Source: an uncultured Paracoccaceae bacterium
GTDB lineage: Bacteria; Pseudomonadota; Alphaproteobacteria; Rhodobacterales; Rhodobacteraceae
Assembly (NCBI GenBank): GCA_947503925.1
Contig: CANNFQ010000001.1
Span: forward strand, 496,001-560,000
Reading direction: 5' to 3'
Length of the DNA stretch: 64,000 nt
The position numbers and the translations under genes were made by a program. Positions within the stretch are counted from its first letter, which is position 1; each line of letters starts with the position of its first letter. Below, one piece after another: positions 26,688 through 35,924 of the stretch. The notes under the pieces are model-generated. The model was not told where the DNA came from. It searched no databases and saw only the letters and a list, made by a program, of their open reading frames with translations.

Positions 26688-27677
26688 ATGGCGCTGAATG
26701 CGACGATCCTTGGACCTGAAGGGCAGGGTGTAACGGATTGGGAACGCGGTTTTTTCCGGGATACCCAACCGCTTGGCTTCATCCTGTTTGCTCGCAATAT
26801 CGAAGATCCTGATCAGCTACGGCGTCTGACATCCGAACTGCGCGATGCGGTGGGGCGCGATGCGCCGATCCTGATTGATCAGGAAGGCGGGCGGGTGCAG
26901 CGGATGCGTAGCCCGCATTGGCGCGAATATCTGCCCGCGTTGGATCAGATGCGCCGCGCGCGTGACCCGATGCGTGCGCAATGGATCCGCAACCGGCTGA
27001 TCGCGGTGGAACTGCATGATGTGGGGATCGACGTGAACTGCGCGCCGCTGGCTGATCTGGTTGAGGATGATACCCATCCTGTCCTGTTGAACCGGCTCTA
27101 CGGGGCGGATACCGACACAGTAGTTGCCGCGGCACGCGTTTGTGCCAATGCCCATCTGGCCGGTGGTGTGCTGCCCGTGGTTAAACATATCCCCGGCTAT
27201 GGGCGTGCATCGGTGGATAGCCATAAGGACCTGCCGACCGTGCGGGCCGACCGCGCGGCGCTGGACTTGCATGATTTCGCCCCCTTCAAGGCGTTGAACG
27301 ATATCGCCATGGGGATGACGGCCCATATCGTCTTTACCGATATTGATCCGGATGCACCTGCTACGACATCACGCCGTATGATGCAGGTCATCCGCGAGGA
27401 GATCGGTTTTGACGGGCTGTTGATGACTGACGACTTGTCGATGGAGGCACTGTCAGGCACCATCGCCGAACGCGCTACGGCGGCCATGAAGGCAGGCTGC
27501 GACATCAACCTGCATTGCAATGGGCGGCCTGACGAAATGCAGGCCGTGGCAGATGCATCCGGCGATATGACGGCGGCGGCGCAGACCCGCGCAAATCGCG
27601 CTTTGGCGCAGCGAAAGCCCCCTGAACACATTGACATCCCGGCCTTGGAAGCGGAACTTGCAGCGCTACTGAGCTAA
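26688..27677 (+). CDS. nagZ: Beta-N-acetylglucosaminidase of peptidoglycan recycling
   Basis: A 329-residue GH3 enzyme that removes GlcNAc from anhydro-muropeptides in the cytoplasm. GH3 landmarks: LIDQEGGRVQRM near 63, the flexible catalytic loop VKHIPGYGRASVDSHKDLP near 164 (His/Asp dyad), and the nucleophile Asp in LLMTDDLSMEAL near 245. HIPGYG replaces the more usual HFPGHG, keeping the key Lys-His and Gly. Starts immediately after the SPOR stop. Confidence 0.93.
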   Translation: MALNATILGPEGQGVTDWERGFFRDTQPLGFILFARNIEDPDQLRRLTSELRDAVGRDAPILIDQEGGRVQRMRSPHWREYLPALDQMRRARDPMRAQWIRNRLIAVELHDVGIDVNCAPLADLVEDDTHPVLLNRLYGADTDTVVAAARVCANAHLAGGVLPVVKHIPGYGRASVDSHKDLPTVRADRAALDLHDFAPFKALNDIAMGMTAHIVFTDIDPDAPATTSRRMMQVIREEIGFDGLLMTDDLSMEALSGTIAERATAAMKAGCDINLHCNGRPDEMQAVADASGDMTAAAQTRANRALAQRKPPEHIDIPALEAELAALLS

Positions 27678-27685
27678 GGGATCCG

Positions 27686-28480
27686 ATGCAGGGCGAAGAG
27701 TTTCAAGAAGACACGATGAGTGTCAGCGAGCGTGTCGCCGCTGAGGCCTTGATCGTGGATGTTGGTGCCTTCGAAGGCCCGCTTGATTTGCTACTGACCT
27801 TATCGCGGACCCAGAAAGTTGATTTGCGCCAGATTTCCATTCTTGCGCTGGCGGAACAATATCTTGCATTCGTGGAGCAAGCGAAACAGCTGCGGCTGGA
27901 ACTGGCGGCGGACTATCTTGTGATGGCAGCCTGGCTGGCCTTCCTCAAATCGCGCTTGCTGTTGCCGCCTGACCCGACCGAAGAGGGCCCATCAGGCGAA
28001 GAGCTCGCCGCCCATCTGGCGTTTCAGCTGGAAAGGCTGGAGGCGATGCGCAACGCCGCTGCCAAGCTGATGGCGCGCGATCAGCTGGGCCGCGATTTCT
28101 TTGCCCGAGGCATCACCGAAGATGTGCAGCGCGTGCGCAAGTTGACCTATACCGCGACCCTGCTTGATCTCATGCAAGGCTATGCCCGAATCCGCACCCG
28201 GGACGATTTCCGCCCCTTCGTGATGGACCGCGCCCATGTGATGACGATGGAGCAGGCGCTGGACCGGATGCGCCATCTGATTGGGTTTGCCGGTGACTGG
28301 ACAGATATTTCCAGCTATCTGCCGGATGGTTGGAATGCTGACCCACAGCGCGTGCGCTCCACCACCGCCGCCACGTTTGCCGCCAGTCTGGAACTGGCCA
28401 AGGAAGGCAAGATCGAGATCAGACAGGGCGATATGTTTGCGCCCATTCAAATCCGCAAGAAGGCCCCGAGGGATGAGTGA
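27686..28480 (+). CDS. scpA: Segregation and condensation protein A
   Basis: The kleisin subunit of the SMC-ScpAB condensin, 264 residues. The N-terminal kleisin signature is AFEGPLDLLLTLSRTQKVDL, followed by YLVMAAWLAFLKSRLLLP; the C-terminal winged helix is EQALDRMRHLIGFAGDWTDI onward. It lies 8 bp after nagZ. An internal ATG at 27716 (MSVSERVAAEAL) is an alternative start. Overlaps scpB by 8 bp. Confidence 0.93.
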   Translation: MQGEEFQEDTMSVSERVAAEALIVDVGAFEGPLDLLLTLSRTQKVDLRQISILALAEQYLAFVEQAKQLRLELAADYLVMAAWLAFLKSRLLLPPDPTEEGPSGEELAAHLAFQLERLEAMRNAAAKLMARDQLGRDFFARGITEDVQRVRKLTYTATLLDLMQGYARIRTRDDFRPFVMDRAHVMTMEQALDRMRHLIGFAGDWTDISSYLPDGWNADPQRVRSTTAATFAASLELAKEGKIEIRQGDMFAPIQIRKKAPRDE

Positions 28481-29120
28481 CCCAAAAAATGACAGCCTGT
28501 TCGAAGCCCCACCGATGGGTGAACAGGAACGTATGGTCGAGGCGATCCTGTTTGCCACGGCGGACCCGGTCACGGTCAAGGAACTGACCGGGCGGATGCC
28601 GCATGGATGCGACCCGGCAGAGGCGATTGCCCATCTGCGCAAACGCTATGACGGGCGGGGGGTCAATATTGTGCGTGTTGGCGATGCTTGGGCAATCCGC
28701 ACGGCACCTGACCTTGGGTTCCTGATGCAGAAGGAAACGGTCGAGACCCGCAAATTGTCGCGTGCCGCGATCGAAACTTTGGCGATTGTGGCCTATCACC
28801 AGCCGGTCACCCGTGCGGAGATTGAGGAAATTCGTGGTGTCAGCGTCAGCCGTGGTACAATTGACCAGCTGATCGAGATGGAGTGGATCAGGTTTGGCCG
28901 TCGTAAGATGACGCCCGGTCGCCCTGTGACATTTGTTGTCACGCAAGAGTTCCTTGACCATTTCGGGTTAGAGAACGCGCGTGATCTGCCAGGGCTGAAA
29001 GAACTGCGTGCTGCCGGTCTTCTTGAAAACAGACCACCGCCGGGTGCTGCTGGACTGGGCGAAAAAGATGATGAGGACGAGGAAGATGATGATCAGACCG
29101 AACTGTTCGAGGAGGAGTGA
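28473..29120 (+). CDS. scpB: Segregation and condensation protein B
   Basis: The 215-residue winged-helix dimer that binds ScpA. Recognised by MVEAILFATADPVTVKEL, then LSRAAIETLAIVAYHQPVTR and AEIEEIRGVSVSRGTIDQLI near 105-140, and TEEFLDHFGL-type ending TQEFLDHFGLENARDLPGL. A poly-acidic tail (EKDDEDEEDDDQTELFEEE) closes it. In relatives tat genes often follow; here the next gene is a convergent acidic secreted-type protein. Confidence 0.93.
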   Translation: MSDPKNDSLFEAPPMGEQERMVEAILFATADPVTVKELTGRMPHGCDPAEAIAHLRKRYDGRGVNIVRVGDAWAIRTAPDLGFLMQKETVETRKLSRAAIETLAIVAYHQPVTRAEIEEIRGVSVSRGTIDQLIEMEWIRFGRRKMTPGRPVTFVVTQEFLDHFGLENARDLPGLKELRAAGLLENRPPPGAAGLGEKDDEDEEDDDQTELFEEE

Positions 29121-29168
29121 TCCCCGACCAATCCGATCTGAATAGTCATGATTTGCTGTGATAGGACA

Positions 29169-30077
29169 CTAGAAAAAGATGTCGTCCCCTGGGAGCCCAA
29201 TGCCAAGAACAGTGACGTCGACAGTGGCCGTGCTACCGCCTTCGATCTGATAGTCAAAGCTGGTGTTGGCTGACTCAAAGTTATTCAAAGCGTCGAAGTC
29301 ACCATTGGCAGAGAAGTCGAAAGTGCCATCGGCATAGATCATCAACTGCCCACCATTACTGCCATCGACGATCTGTGCCACCGCATTCGCATCGCCATTC
29401 ACGCCGATGACATCACCGTTATAGATAAAGTTATCAACGCCATCAGTGCTGGTGTCATTTGCAAGGACTGACAGCTCACCGGTTGACAGCGTGTCGGTTG
29501 TCCCGTCGGTTTCAAATCCTTCGTTCTCCAAAACCGTCAGCGCATCGTTGTTTGCGGTGTTGGTGAGTACCGGTTCATCGGGCTGATCGGGCGTGTCAGG
29601 AGAAGTTCCGCCAATTTTCAAGGAATCGTCGCGGCTGCCGTCGATTTCGCCGACTGACGTCAAGCGGACGGCAAAATCCTGTGCCAGGATATCATCGAGG
29701 GTCAGGTCCTGGCTCTCATGGCTCAGGATGAATGTGGTTTCCTGAATGTCGTCGGTCGCCATCCCTGAGGTGCCGAGTTGCACACCACCGTCGAACTTGC
29801 CGTATTCATTGACCACCTCGCCATTGATGTTTGTGAATGAATCGATCTTGGTCACCTTGTCCGCCGAAAAGTTCTCGTCCGTGACGTCGGTACCGCTGAC
29901 CTGCAGGCCGTTTGTAAGGCTGTCATCAGCCAGGTCGAAATAAAGGGCGTTCAGATCGCCAATTGTTCCGGTGGACTCATCGACGCTTAGTGTAAACTGC
30001 AATGTGCCATCATCCAGTTCTGTGACGGTCACGACGACGTTTACCACATCGCTAAGTTCAAATGTCAGGCTGGCCAT
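29169..30077 (-). CDS. Acidic, Asp/Thr-rich secreted-type protein with VCBS/cadherin-like tail
   Basis: A 302-residue protein with no Sec signal, starting MASLTFELSDVVNVVVTV. Residues 1-165 form an Asp-rich beta domain (LQFTLSVDESTGTIGDLNAL, YFDLADDSLTNGL). A Pro/Asp linker (PDTPDQPDEP) follows, then a VCBS/cadherin-like module (GGQLMIYADGTFDFSANGDF, SFDYQIEGGSTATVDVTVLG) and a short tail LPGDDIFF. Strong acidity, lack of Cys and a C-terminal hydrophobic end fit a type I secretion substrate or surface protein, but no RTX nonapeptides and no ABC/MFP genes are adjacent. Confidence 0.6.
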   Translation of the reverse strand: MASLTFELSDVVNVVVTVTELDDGTLQFTLSVDESTGTIGDLNALYFDLADDSLTNGLQVSGTDVTDENFSADKVTKIDSFTNINGEVVNEYGKFDGGVQLGTSGMATDDIQETTFILSHESQDLTLDDILAQDFAVRLTSVGEIDGSRDDSLKIGGTSPDTPDQPDEPVLTNTANNDALTVLENEGFETDGTTDTLSTGELSVLANDTSTDGVDNFIYNGDVIGVNGDANAVAQIVDGSNGGQLMIYADGTFDFSANGDFDALNNFESANTSFDYQIEGGSTATVDVTVLGIGLPGDDIFF

Positions 30078-30290
30078 GTTAGGGTCTCTCCTCAATCATA
30101 CATGCTAGGCGATGGATGGCCAAAAAGCTGTGCAGAGCTATGTTTGAATTGCGGCAAATCAGAGAAGATGCATGAATGTTTGATGTACATTTTGTTCATC
30201 TTTATCGTGTCCATTCAGAGGAATTGCCGGATACGGTGACGTAGGATTAACCATGAAATTAAGGCGCTAACGGCGTTCGGGAGCAGGCTC

Positions 30291-30491
30291 ATGAACATGA
30301 ACAGACTGATCAACATGGCAACACGGATGTTGATGCGCAAAGGAATGAACACGGGAATCGACTATATGGCGAACCGGGGAAAACGTCCCGAAGATATGAC
30401 ACAAGAGGAAAGGCGGGCCGCGCAATCTGCCCGGCAGAACACGCAAAGCGCGCGTCGCAGCTTGCGTTTCATGCGGCGCTTTATGCGTTGA
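30291..30491 (+). CDS. Small very basic protein of unknown function
   Basis: A 66-residue protein rich in Met and Arg (MNMNRLINMATRMLMRKGMN to RRSLRFMRRFMR), predicted to be two amphipathic helices. GGAGCAGG lies 6-13 bp before the ATG. Similar short Arg/Met-rich proteins occur in roseobacters, but I know no role; binding to nucleic acid or membrane is possible from charge alone. Convergent with the dCTP deaminase gene, 18 bp away. Confidence 0.6.
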   Translation: MNMNRLINMATRMLMRKGMNTGIDYMANRGKRPEDMTQEERRAAQSARQNTQSARRSLRFMRRFMR

Positions 30492-30509
30492 CGTGCGGAG
30501 GGCGTATCG

Positions 30510-31589
30510 TCAGGACTTGAAGTGCTTTGACAGTTTCAGGCCCTGCCCCTGATAGTTCGACTTGATCTCGCGCCCATATAGCGCGTCTGGCATCGCTGCC
30601 ATGTTTTCGTAAACCAGCCGCCCGACGACCTGCCCATGTTCCAAAACGAACGGGGCCTCGTGGCAGCGCACTTCCAACACGCCGCGTGATCCGGCGCCGC
30701 CTGCTTCGGCATAGCCAAAACCGGGGTCGAAGAAGCCCGCGTAATGCACCCTGAATTCACCAACCATCGCCAGATAGGGCGCCATTTCAGCCGCTTGCAA
30801 CGGTGGGATGACAATCGCCTCACGACTGACAAGGATGTAAAACGCGCCGGGGTCAAGGATGATCCAGCCCTTACCGGTATGCACCGGCTCCCAGAACTCA
30901 TCGGGATCGTAATACCCCAGCTTGGACAGGTCGATCACGCCGGTATGGGGCTTGGCCCGATAGCCCACCAAATCGCTGTCCTCGGGCCGTAAATCCACCG
31001 AAAACCCCAGCCCATCTGAGATCACCGGATCGCCGGACACAATCGGTGTCTGCGCGTGTAGCGCGCGCAATTCATCGTCTGACATCAAGGTCTTGCCCTG
31101 CCGAAAGATGATCTGGTTCAACATCTGCCCTTGCTGGGCCACGACGGAAAAGGAGCGTGGGCAAATCTCGACATAAAGAGGGCCTGTATAGCCGACTGGC
31201 ACACGGTCAAATTCAACACCGTGATCGGTGATGATCCGGGTCAGCAGGTCCAACCGCCCAATGGACGATTTCGCACTTGCTGCGGCGGTCATACCAGCGG
31301 GCAGGGACAGGCTTTCCATCAGGGGCACGACATAGACACAGCCCTTCTCCAGCACGGCCCCGTGGGCAAGGTCGATGGAATGCATCTGAAAATCAGTGAG
31401 CCGGTCCTTCACCTTGCGTTGTCGTCCGGCCAGAAAGGACGCGCGGACACGGTAGGCCACTGGCCCAAGCCGTAGATCAAGAGAGGCGGGCTGGATTTGA
31501 CCCGGCGCAATCGGATCGGTGGCGGTGATCCCACCAACCGATATCATCGCCTTGATCTGATGATCGGCCAGAACGCCGGGTTTGGTCAT
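30510..31589 (-). CDS. dcd: 2'-deoxycytidine 5'-triphosphate deaminase, double-length form
   Basis: Deaminates dCTP to dUTP for thymidylate synthesis. At 359 residues it is the alphaproteobacterial form with two dUTPase-fold halves: IQPASLDLRLGPVAYRVRAS near 29 and AASAKSSIGRLDLLTRIITD near 120 carry the first set of motifs; VDLRPEDSDLVGYRAK and EFRVHYAGFFDPGFGYAEAG near 290 the second. ATG 31589 (MTKPGVLADHQIKAM) is the natural start; 15 upstream codons run toward the tRNA. Confidence 0.9.
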   Translation of the reverse strand: MTKPGVLADHQIKAMISVGGITATDPIAPGQIQPASLDLRLGPVAYRVRASFLAGRQRKVKDRLTDFQMHSIDLAHGAVLEKGCVYVVPLMESLSLPAGMTAAASAKSSIGRLDLLTRIITDHGVEFDRVPVGYTGPLYVEICPRSFSVVAQQGQMLNQIIFRQGKTLMSDDELRALHAQTPIVSGDPVISDGLGFSVDLRPEDSDLVGYRAKPHTGVIDLSKLGYYDPDEFWEPVHTGKGWIILDPGAFYILVSREAIVIPPLQAAEMAPYLAMVGEFRVHYAGFFDPGFGYAEAGGAGSRGVLEVRCHEAPFVLEHGQVVGRLVYENMAAMPDALYGREIKSNYQGQGLKLSKHFKS

Positions 31590-31651
31590 GGCTAATCCCC
31601 CCTGGATACCAAAACGCCCGCCGTGCAGATGCACAAGCGGGCGGTTATGTT

Positions 31652-31728
31652 TGGTCGGGCTAGCAGGACTCGAACCTGCGACCTTCCGTCCCCCAGACGG
31701 ACGCGCTACCAGGCTGCGCCATAGCCCG
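31652..31728 (-). tRNA. tRNA-Pro (GGG anticodon)
   Basis: The minus strand folds as a 77-nt cloverleaf with the 3' CCA encoded: acceptor CGGGCTA/TAGCCCG, D arm GCGC/GCGC, anticodon stem TCCGT/ACGGA with loop CTGGGGG (anticodon GGG), T arm GCAGG-TTCGAGT-CCTGC, discriminator A. Confidence 0.95.
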
Positions 31729-31790
31729 ACTGAGCGCTTTCATAACGGAAAAGTTTGCAGGGGCAAGTCCGAAAAACCGCTGGAGCACGT

Positions 31791-32414
31791 TCAGTCGCTT
31801 TGCATCCGGTCGCGCAACTGTTCCAGCCGTGCGATCAATGGTGCAATCGCCGCGGCATTTGCTTTCAGCCTTTCCGATTGCGGATTGATCAGGCCAAAGC
31901 TGCGTGCGGGCAGATTGGGCAAGGCATCGGGCAGGGGGGGCAGCGCAATCTCGAATGCGGGTTCCGGTTCTGGGGCTGGTTCGGGTTTCGCGGGTTCATC
32001 AAAGGGCAGGGCGTCCTGAAACGGTGACGACTCTGGCGTGGGCGTTTTTGGGGCCGGCGCAGGCTCTTCCGTCACTGGTTCTGGTGCGGGTGTTTCCGCA
32101 ACGGGCGCGGGGACCGGTTCAGCCTCGGCCGTTGGCGCGCTCACCGACCGGCCCAAGGCGGCGACATGTTTGACGCCCTTTTCGCGCAGAAGTTTTTGGG
32201 TGCCCTTGATAGTCATCCCTTCTTCATGCAGCAACTGTTTGATTCCACCCAGCAAATCCATATCGGTAGGACGGTAGTAGCGCCGACCACCAGCCCCTTT
32301 CACAGGCTTGATCTGGCTGAACTTGCTTTCCCAAAAGCGCAAAACATGGGTAGGCGTATCAAGCCATTCGGCAACTTCGCTGATGGTCCGAAAGGCGTCT
32401 TTGGCTTTTGCCAT
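31791..32414 (-). CDS. MerR-family regulator paired with ihfA
   Basis: A 207-residue protein with an N-terminal MerR-type winged HTH ([20 protein letters not shown], then [20 protein letters not shown], 8-60) and a Pro/Glu/Ala-rich low-complexity middle (about 95-170) instead of a sensor domain. The last 35 residues are helical ([20 protein letters not shown]). It lies 3 bp after ihfA, an arrangement common in alphaproteobacteria. No metal-binding Cys is present, so the signal is unknown. Confidence 0.88.
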   Translation of the reverse strand: MAKAKDAFRTISEVAEWLDTPTHVLRFWESKFSQIKPVKGAGGRRYYRPTDMDLLGGIKQLLHEEGMTIKGTQKLLREKGVKHVAALGRSVSAPTAEAEPVPAPVAETPAPEPVTEEPAPAPKTPTPESSPFQDALPFDEPAKPEPAPEPEPAFEIALPPLPDALPNLPARSFGLINPQSERLKANAAAIAPLIARLEQLRDRMQSD

Positions 32415-32417
32415 GGC

Positions 32418-32720
32418 TTAGGTTTTATTCCCTGCGGCCACGCGATCTTTCATCAGATGCGACGGTCGGAAGGTCAGAACGCGGCGGGGGTGAATGGGGA
32501 CTTCTTCGCCGGTTTTGGGGTTGCGGCCAATGCGCGCTGCCTTTTCACGCACCGCAAAGGTGCCGAAAGACGAGATTTTGACGGTTTGCCCGGCAACCAA
32601 CGCATCCGAGATATGTGAAAGAACGCTTTCAACCAGATCGGCGCTGTCATTGCGCGACAGGCCGATTTCGTTATGTACCGCATCCGCCAAATCCATACGA
32701 GTCAATGTTTTACCGGTCAT
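32418..32720 (-). CDS. ihfA: Integration host factor subunit alpha
   Basis: A 100-residue DNA-bending protein of the HU/IHF fold. Signature: [20 protein letters not shown] followed by [19 protein letters not shown], with the intercalating Pro in RNPKTGE. ATG 32720 ([15 protein letters not shown]) gives the standard IhfA length; a further 10 upstream codons belong to the leader. A promoter-like sequence lies just upstream at 32746-32775, so it can be transcribed apart from fabH. Confidence 0.95.
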   Translation of the reverse strand: MTGKTLTRMDLADAVHNEIGLSRNDSADLVESVLSHISDALVAGQTVKISSFGTFAVREKAARIGRNPKTGEEVPIHPRRVLTFRPSHLMKDRVAAGNKT

Positions 32721-32745
32721 AAAAGTCCCCCTCAATATCTGTGCG

Positions 32746-32775
32746 AGCATACGCGCGACGGAAAATCAGAGTCAA
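32746..32775 (-). promoter_or_regulatory. Sigma70-type promoter for ihfA-merR
   Basis: On the minus strand, TTGACT (-35) and TATGCT (-10) are separated by 18 bp and lie about 26 bp upstream of the ihfA start, in the fabH-ihfA gap. Confidence 0.5.
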
Positions 32776-32816
32776 TAACAAGGACTTGGCAATCGTGGTT
32801 AACAGTGCGTTTCTGC

Positions 32817-33788
32817 CTACCAACGAATGACAACAGCGCCCCAGGCCAGCCCGCCGCCGATTGCCTCGGTCACGACAACGTCCCCTTGCTTGATCTGACC
32901 GTTGCTGACGCCCACTGAAAGTGCGAGGGGAATCGATGCGGCAGAGGTGTTTCCGTGGTCCTGCACGGTCACGATGACCCGATCCATCCCAACACCTAGC
33001 TTCTTGGCCGTGGATTGGATGATACGAATATTGGCCTGGTGCGGCACAACCCAGGTCACGTCATCGGGGCCAAGCCCGACCTTGCCCAAGGCGGTATGGG
33101 CGGTCTGTGCCAGCTTTTCGACGGCGTGGCGGAACACCTCTTTGCCGACCATGCGTAACACGCCTGTGCTGTTGGTCGATACGCCACCATCGACGTAAAG
33201 CAGGTCCTTGTAACGGCCGTCGGAATTGAGGTCCGTCGACAGAATACCTCGATCCTTTGCTGTGCCCGTGCCGGTTTCGGCCTCCAGGATCACCGCGCCA
33301 GCCCCATCTCCAAAAAGCACACAAGTGCCCCGGTCAGTCCAATCCATGATTCGGCTGAATGTTTCTGCCCCGATCACCAGTACGCGGTCGGCCTGGCCGG
33401 ATGCAATCAGCGCATTTGCATTTGACAACGCATAGACAAATCCCGCACAAACTGCTTGCACATCAAAGGCATAGCCCTTGGTGTTGTCAATGGCTTGCTG
33501 AACCATTGTCGCCGCAGAAGGGAAGGTCAGATCAGCGGTGGATGTCGCCAAAACAATGGCGTCGATATCATTGCCATCCATCCCGGCCATCGCAAGCGCA
33601 GCTTTGGCAGCATGGGTGGCAAGGTCGGATGTTGTTTGATCGGGGGCGGCAAAATGACGGCGTTCAATGCCGGATCGCGATTTGATCCATTCGTCGGTCG
33701 TATCAAGGGTTTTTTCAAACTCGGCATTGGGAACCACCCGTTCCGGCAGGTAGTGGCCGACCCCTTTGACGACTGCGCGACGTGTCAT
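32817..33788 (-). CDS. fabH: Beta-ketoacyl-ACP synthase III
   Basis: Starts fatty-acid synthesis by condensing acetyl-CoA with malonyl-ACP. At 323 residues, the catalytic triad is seen as Cys in FDVQAVCAGFVYAL near 113, His in WVVPHQANIRII near 249 and Asn in VQDHGNTSAASIPLAL near 279. It follows plsX by 6 bp in the leftward rpmF-plsX-fabH-ihfA block, tying phospholipid precursor and fatty-acid initiation genes together. Confidence 0.96.
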   Translation of the reverse strand: MTRRAVVKGVGHYLPERVVPNAEFEKTLDTTDEWIKSRSGIERRHFAAPDQTTSDLATHAAKAALAMAGMDGNDIDAIVLATSTADLTFPSAATMVQQAIDNTKGYAFDVQAVCAGFVYALSNANALIASGQADRVLVIGAETFSRIMDWTDRGTCVLFGDGAGAVILEAETGTGTAKDRGILSTDLNSDGRYKDLLYVDGGVSTNSTGVLRMVGKEVFRHAVEKLAQTAHTALGKVGLGPDDVTWVVPHQANIRIIQSTAKKLGVGMDRVIVTVQDHGNTSAASIPLALSVGVSNGQIKQGDVVVTEAIGGGLAWGAVVIRW

Positions 33789-33794
33789 GATTTA

Positions 33795-34919
33795 TTAGCC
33801 CGTATTGGTGTCCGGCTTTTCCGTTTCACCTTCTTGCCCGTTATCTTGGGCAAGTGATGCCGCAGATGCAACCCGCGCAGCAAGTTTATCGGAGAAACTG
33901 TTCTGCGCCAACTGATAGGCAAGGTCGAGCGCCGCTGCCATCCCGGTTGCATCCGCTGATCCGTGGCTTTTGACCACCGTCTGGTTGAGCCCCAGAAACA
34001 CGCCGCCATTGACCCGCCGCGGGTCGATCCGTTTGCGCAGACGCTGTAAAGAGCCGCGGGCGAGTAGGGCGGCCAGCATTGATAATGGCGTTTTCAGCAA
34101 CGCATTGCGCAGCAGCTCACTGATTAGATTGGCCGTGCCTTCACCTGTCTTCAGCGCGACATTGCCGGTAAAGCCATCAGTCACGATGACATCGATTTTA
34201 TCCGATGGCAGATCGCCACCCTCGATAAATCCAATGTAGTCAAAATCGCCGGAATTTGCTGCGTTTCCAATAAGTTCATTGGCGACTTTCAACTCAGCCC
34301 GGCCTTTGTGATCCTCTGTTCCGACATTGAGCAGGCCAACGCGCGGCCGTTTGATATTCAGCCCGTTGCGGGCATAGGATGCGCCCATCAGCGCATAGGT
34401 CAAAAGGTCATCCTGATCGGCGCTGATGTCTGCCCCGGCATCCAGCATCACGTTGAAACCCACCGGATTACGTGACGGCCAAAGGCAGGCAATAGCGGGC
34501 CGGTTGACCCCGTCTGTCTTGCGCAGACGGATCGTCGACATCAGCATCAGCGCGCCGGTATTACCGCAGCTGACGCAGACGGAGGCCTGACCGGATCGGA
34601 CTGCCTCGATCGCTGACCACATCGATGTCGCGTCGCCCTTACGAAAGGCGGCTTTTGGCTTATCGGTCATTTTCACGACATCTGGGGCGTCGTGAATCGT
34701 CACGCGATCAGCAATGTTATGCTTGGTGACAAGTGGTTTCAGGTCCTTTTCGGGACCGTGCAGGATCGTCTGCGCACCAGGGTTTTTTTTCAGGAATTGC
34801 GAAAGGCCCGCAACGACGGTTGCAGGCCCTTGATCACCACCCATTGCATCCACAGAGAGAACGTGTGCCGGGGGCGGAACAGTGTCCGTCTGGCGTTCAG
34901 TCATCTGAGAATTGCCCAA
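33795..34919 (-). CDS. plsX: Phosphate acyltransferase PlsX
   Basis: Converts acyl-ACP to acyl-phosphate for phospholipid synthesis. It is 374 residues with VLSVDAMGGDQGPATVVAGL near 20, VSCGNTGALMLMSTIRLRKT near 119 and DVIVTDGFTGNVALKTGEGT near 238. The C-terminal 20 residues are a variable acidic tail. The gene is 8 bp downstream of rpmF; an internal Met (34904, MTERQTDTVPP) is an alternative start. Confidence 0.95.
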   Translation of the reverse strand: MGNSQMTERQTDTVPPPAHVLSVDAMGGDQGPATVVAGLSQFLKKNPGAQTILHGPEKDLKPLVTKHNIADRVTIHDAPDVVKMTDKPKAAFRKGDATSMWSAIEAVRSGQASVCVSCGNTGALMLMSTIRLRKTDGVNRPAIACLWPSRNPVGFNVMLDAGADISADQDDLLTYALMGASYARNGLNIKRPRVGLLNVGTEDHKGRAELKVANELIGNAANSGDFDYIGFIEGGDLPSDKIDVIVTDGFTGNVALKTGEGTANLISELLRNALLKTPLSMLAALLARGSLQRLRKRIDPRRVNGGVFLGLNQTVVKSHGSADATGMAAALDLAYQLAQNSFSDKLAARVASAASLAQDNGQEGETEKPDTNTG

Positions 34920-34927
34920 GCCACAGC

Positions 34928-35134
34928 TTACGCTGCGTCGTCGTCCAGATCGATATCTGTCGTGTCAGCGATCACTTCGCGTGTCGCGTAATGGCCGCAA
35001 GACGGGCAGACGTGATGTGGGCGTTTCAGTTCGCCGCAATTGTCGCATTCATTGGGGTTTGCCGCCACGAGCGCGTCATGGGCACGCCGGTTGTTGCGGC
35101 GGGATTTGGATACTTTGTTCTGCTGGACAGCCAT
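34928..35134 (-). CDS. rpmF: 50S ribosomal protein L32
   Basis: A 68-residue ribosomal protein beginning [20 protein letters not shown], with the zinc-binding Cys set CDNC and CPSC, and an acidic end DIDLDDDAA. It heads the rpmF-plsX-fabH-ihfA-merR block conserved across bacteria. Confidence 0.97.
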   Translation of the reverse strand: MAVQQNKVSKSRRNNRRAHDALVAANPNECDNCGELKRPHHVCPSCGHYATREVIADTTDIDLDDDAA

Positions 35135-35296
35135 GTCTCAACCCTATGTTTTATGGGCCGCTGGCCCGGTGTGTCTTGCGTCAAACGGGGTCCTACGCCA
35201 TTGCGGCAGCCCTGTCGAGTGCGATGTCAAAGAGGCCGCGAACATACTGCGATTCCGTATTTGTGCAAGTGTTTTTCATAAGCCCGTTTGACGGTG

Positions 35297-35854
35297 TCAT
35301 TCGTCCTTATTTTTAAGGTTTTCACGCAATGCGCCAAGCCCTGCAAATGGCTTTGTGTCATCATCTGTCATTGCTGTTGTTCCGGGCGCTGCAAAGACGG
35401 CCTCGCCCAGCTGTGCGTCTGCGCTACGCGGATAGAGCGGCAATGCCAGCGCCAGCGCCTCGATCATCACGGCGCCCAGATCAAGCGTGGCGGGCAGTTC
35501 TTCGATGCTGTCATCTTCCGCCATCTCCACTTCGCTACTTTCGATCTGGGGTATCTGGGCCAGATATGTCCGTGTCACTGCCTCGTCGATCCGCGTTGTG
35601 ACCGGCGCGAGCGTTACGACACAATCCTGCACGACCGTGACGCCAAGATCTGCCGTGAGCCGCCAATCCTTGCCCCCAACTGGCACTAACTGCCCGGAAA
35701 AACGTAGTTTTTTGATCCCCCGGATGTCCAGCGTCTGCGCCACGGCCTGCCGTTCGGCGGCATTGGGTATGAGTTGAAAATCCGTCGCCCGCCCTGTGGC
35801 AAGATCGGCCATACGTAATATTGATCGGGGCAGCTCAGCCACAAAAGCATCCAT
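35297..35854 (-). CDS. DUF177 (YceD-like) protein
   Basis: A 185-residue protein of the DUF177 family, regularly found beside rpmF and implicated in 23S rRNA handling in bacteria and plastids. Features: an N-terminal half ending LRFSGQLVPVGGKDWRLTAD, a single Cys in GVTVVQDCVVTLAPVTTRID, an acidic loop (EMAEDDSIEELPATLDL), and the motif LGAVMIEALALALPLYPR. It lies upstream of rpmF with a 162-bp gap and is divergent from bamE. Confidence 0.88.
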   Translation of the reverse strand: MDAFVAELPRSILRMADLATGRATDFQLIPNAAERQAVAQTLDIRGIKKLRFSGQLVPVGGKDWRLTADLGVTVVQDCVVTLAPVTTRIDEAVTRTYLAQIPQIESSEVEMAEDDSIEELPATLDLGAVMIEALALALPLYPRSADAQLGEAVFAAPGTTAMTDDDTKPFAGLGALRENLKNKDE

Positions 35855-35924
35855 TCTTGAACAGGGGGCGGGTTGTCATGTAGTGGAGATAAAAGGCATA
35901 AGGTGCCAAAGCAAGAGGGCGAAG

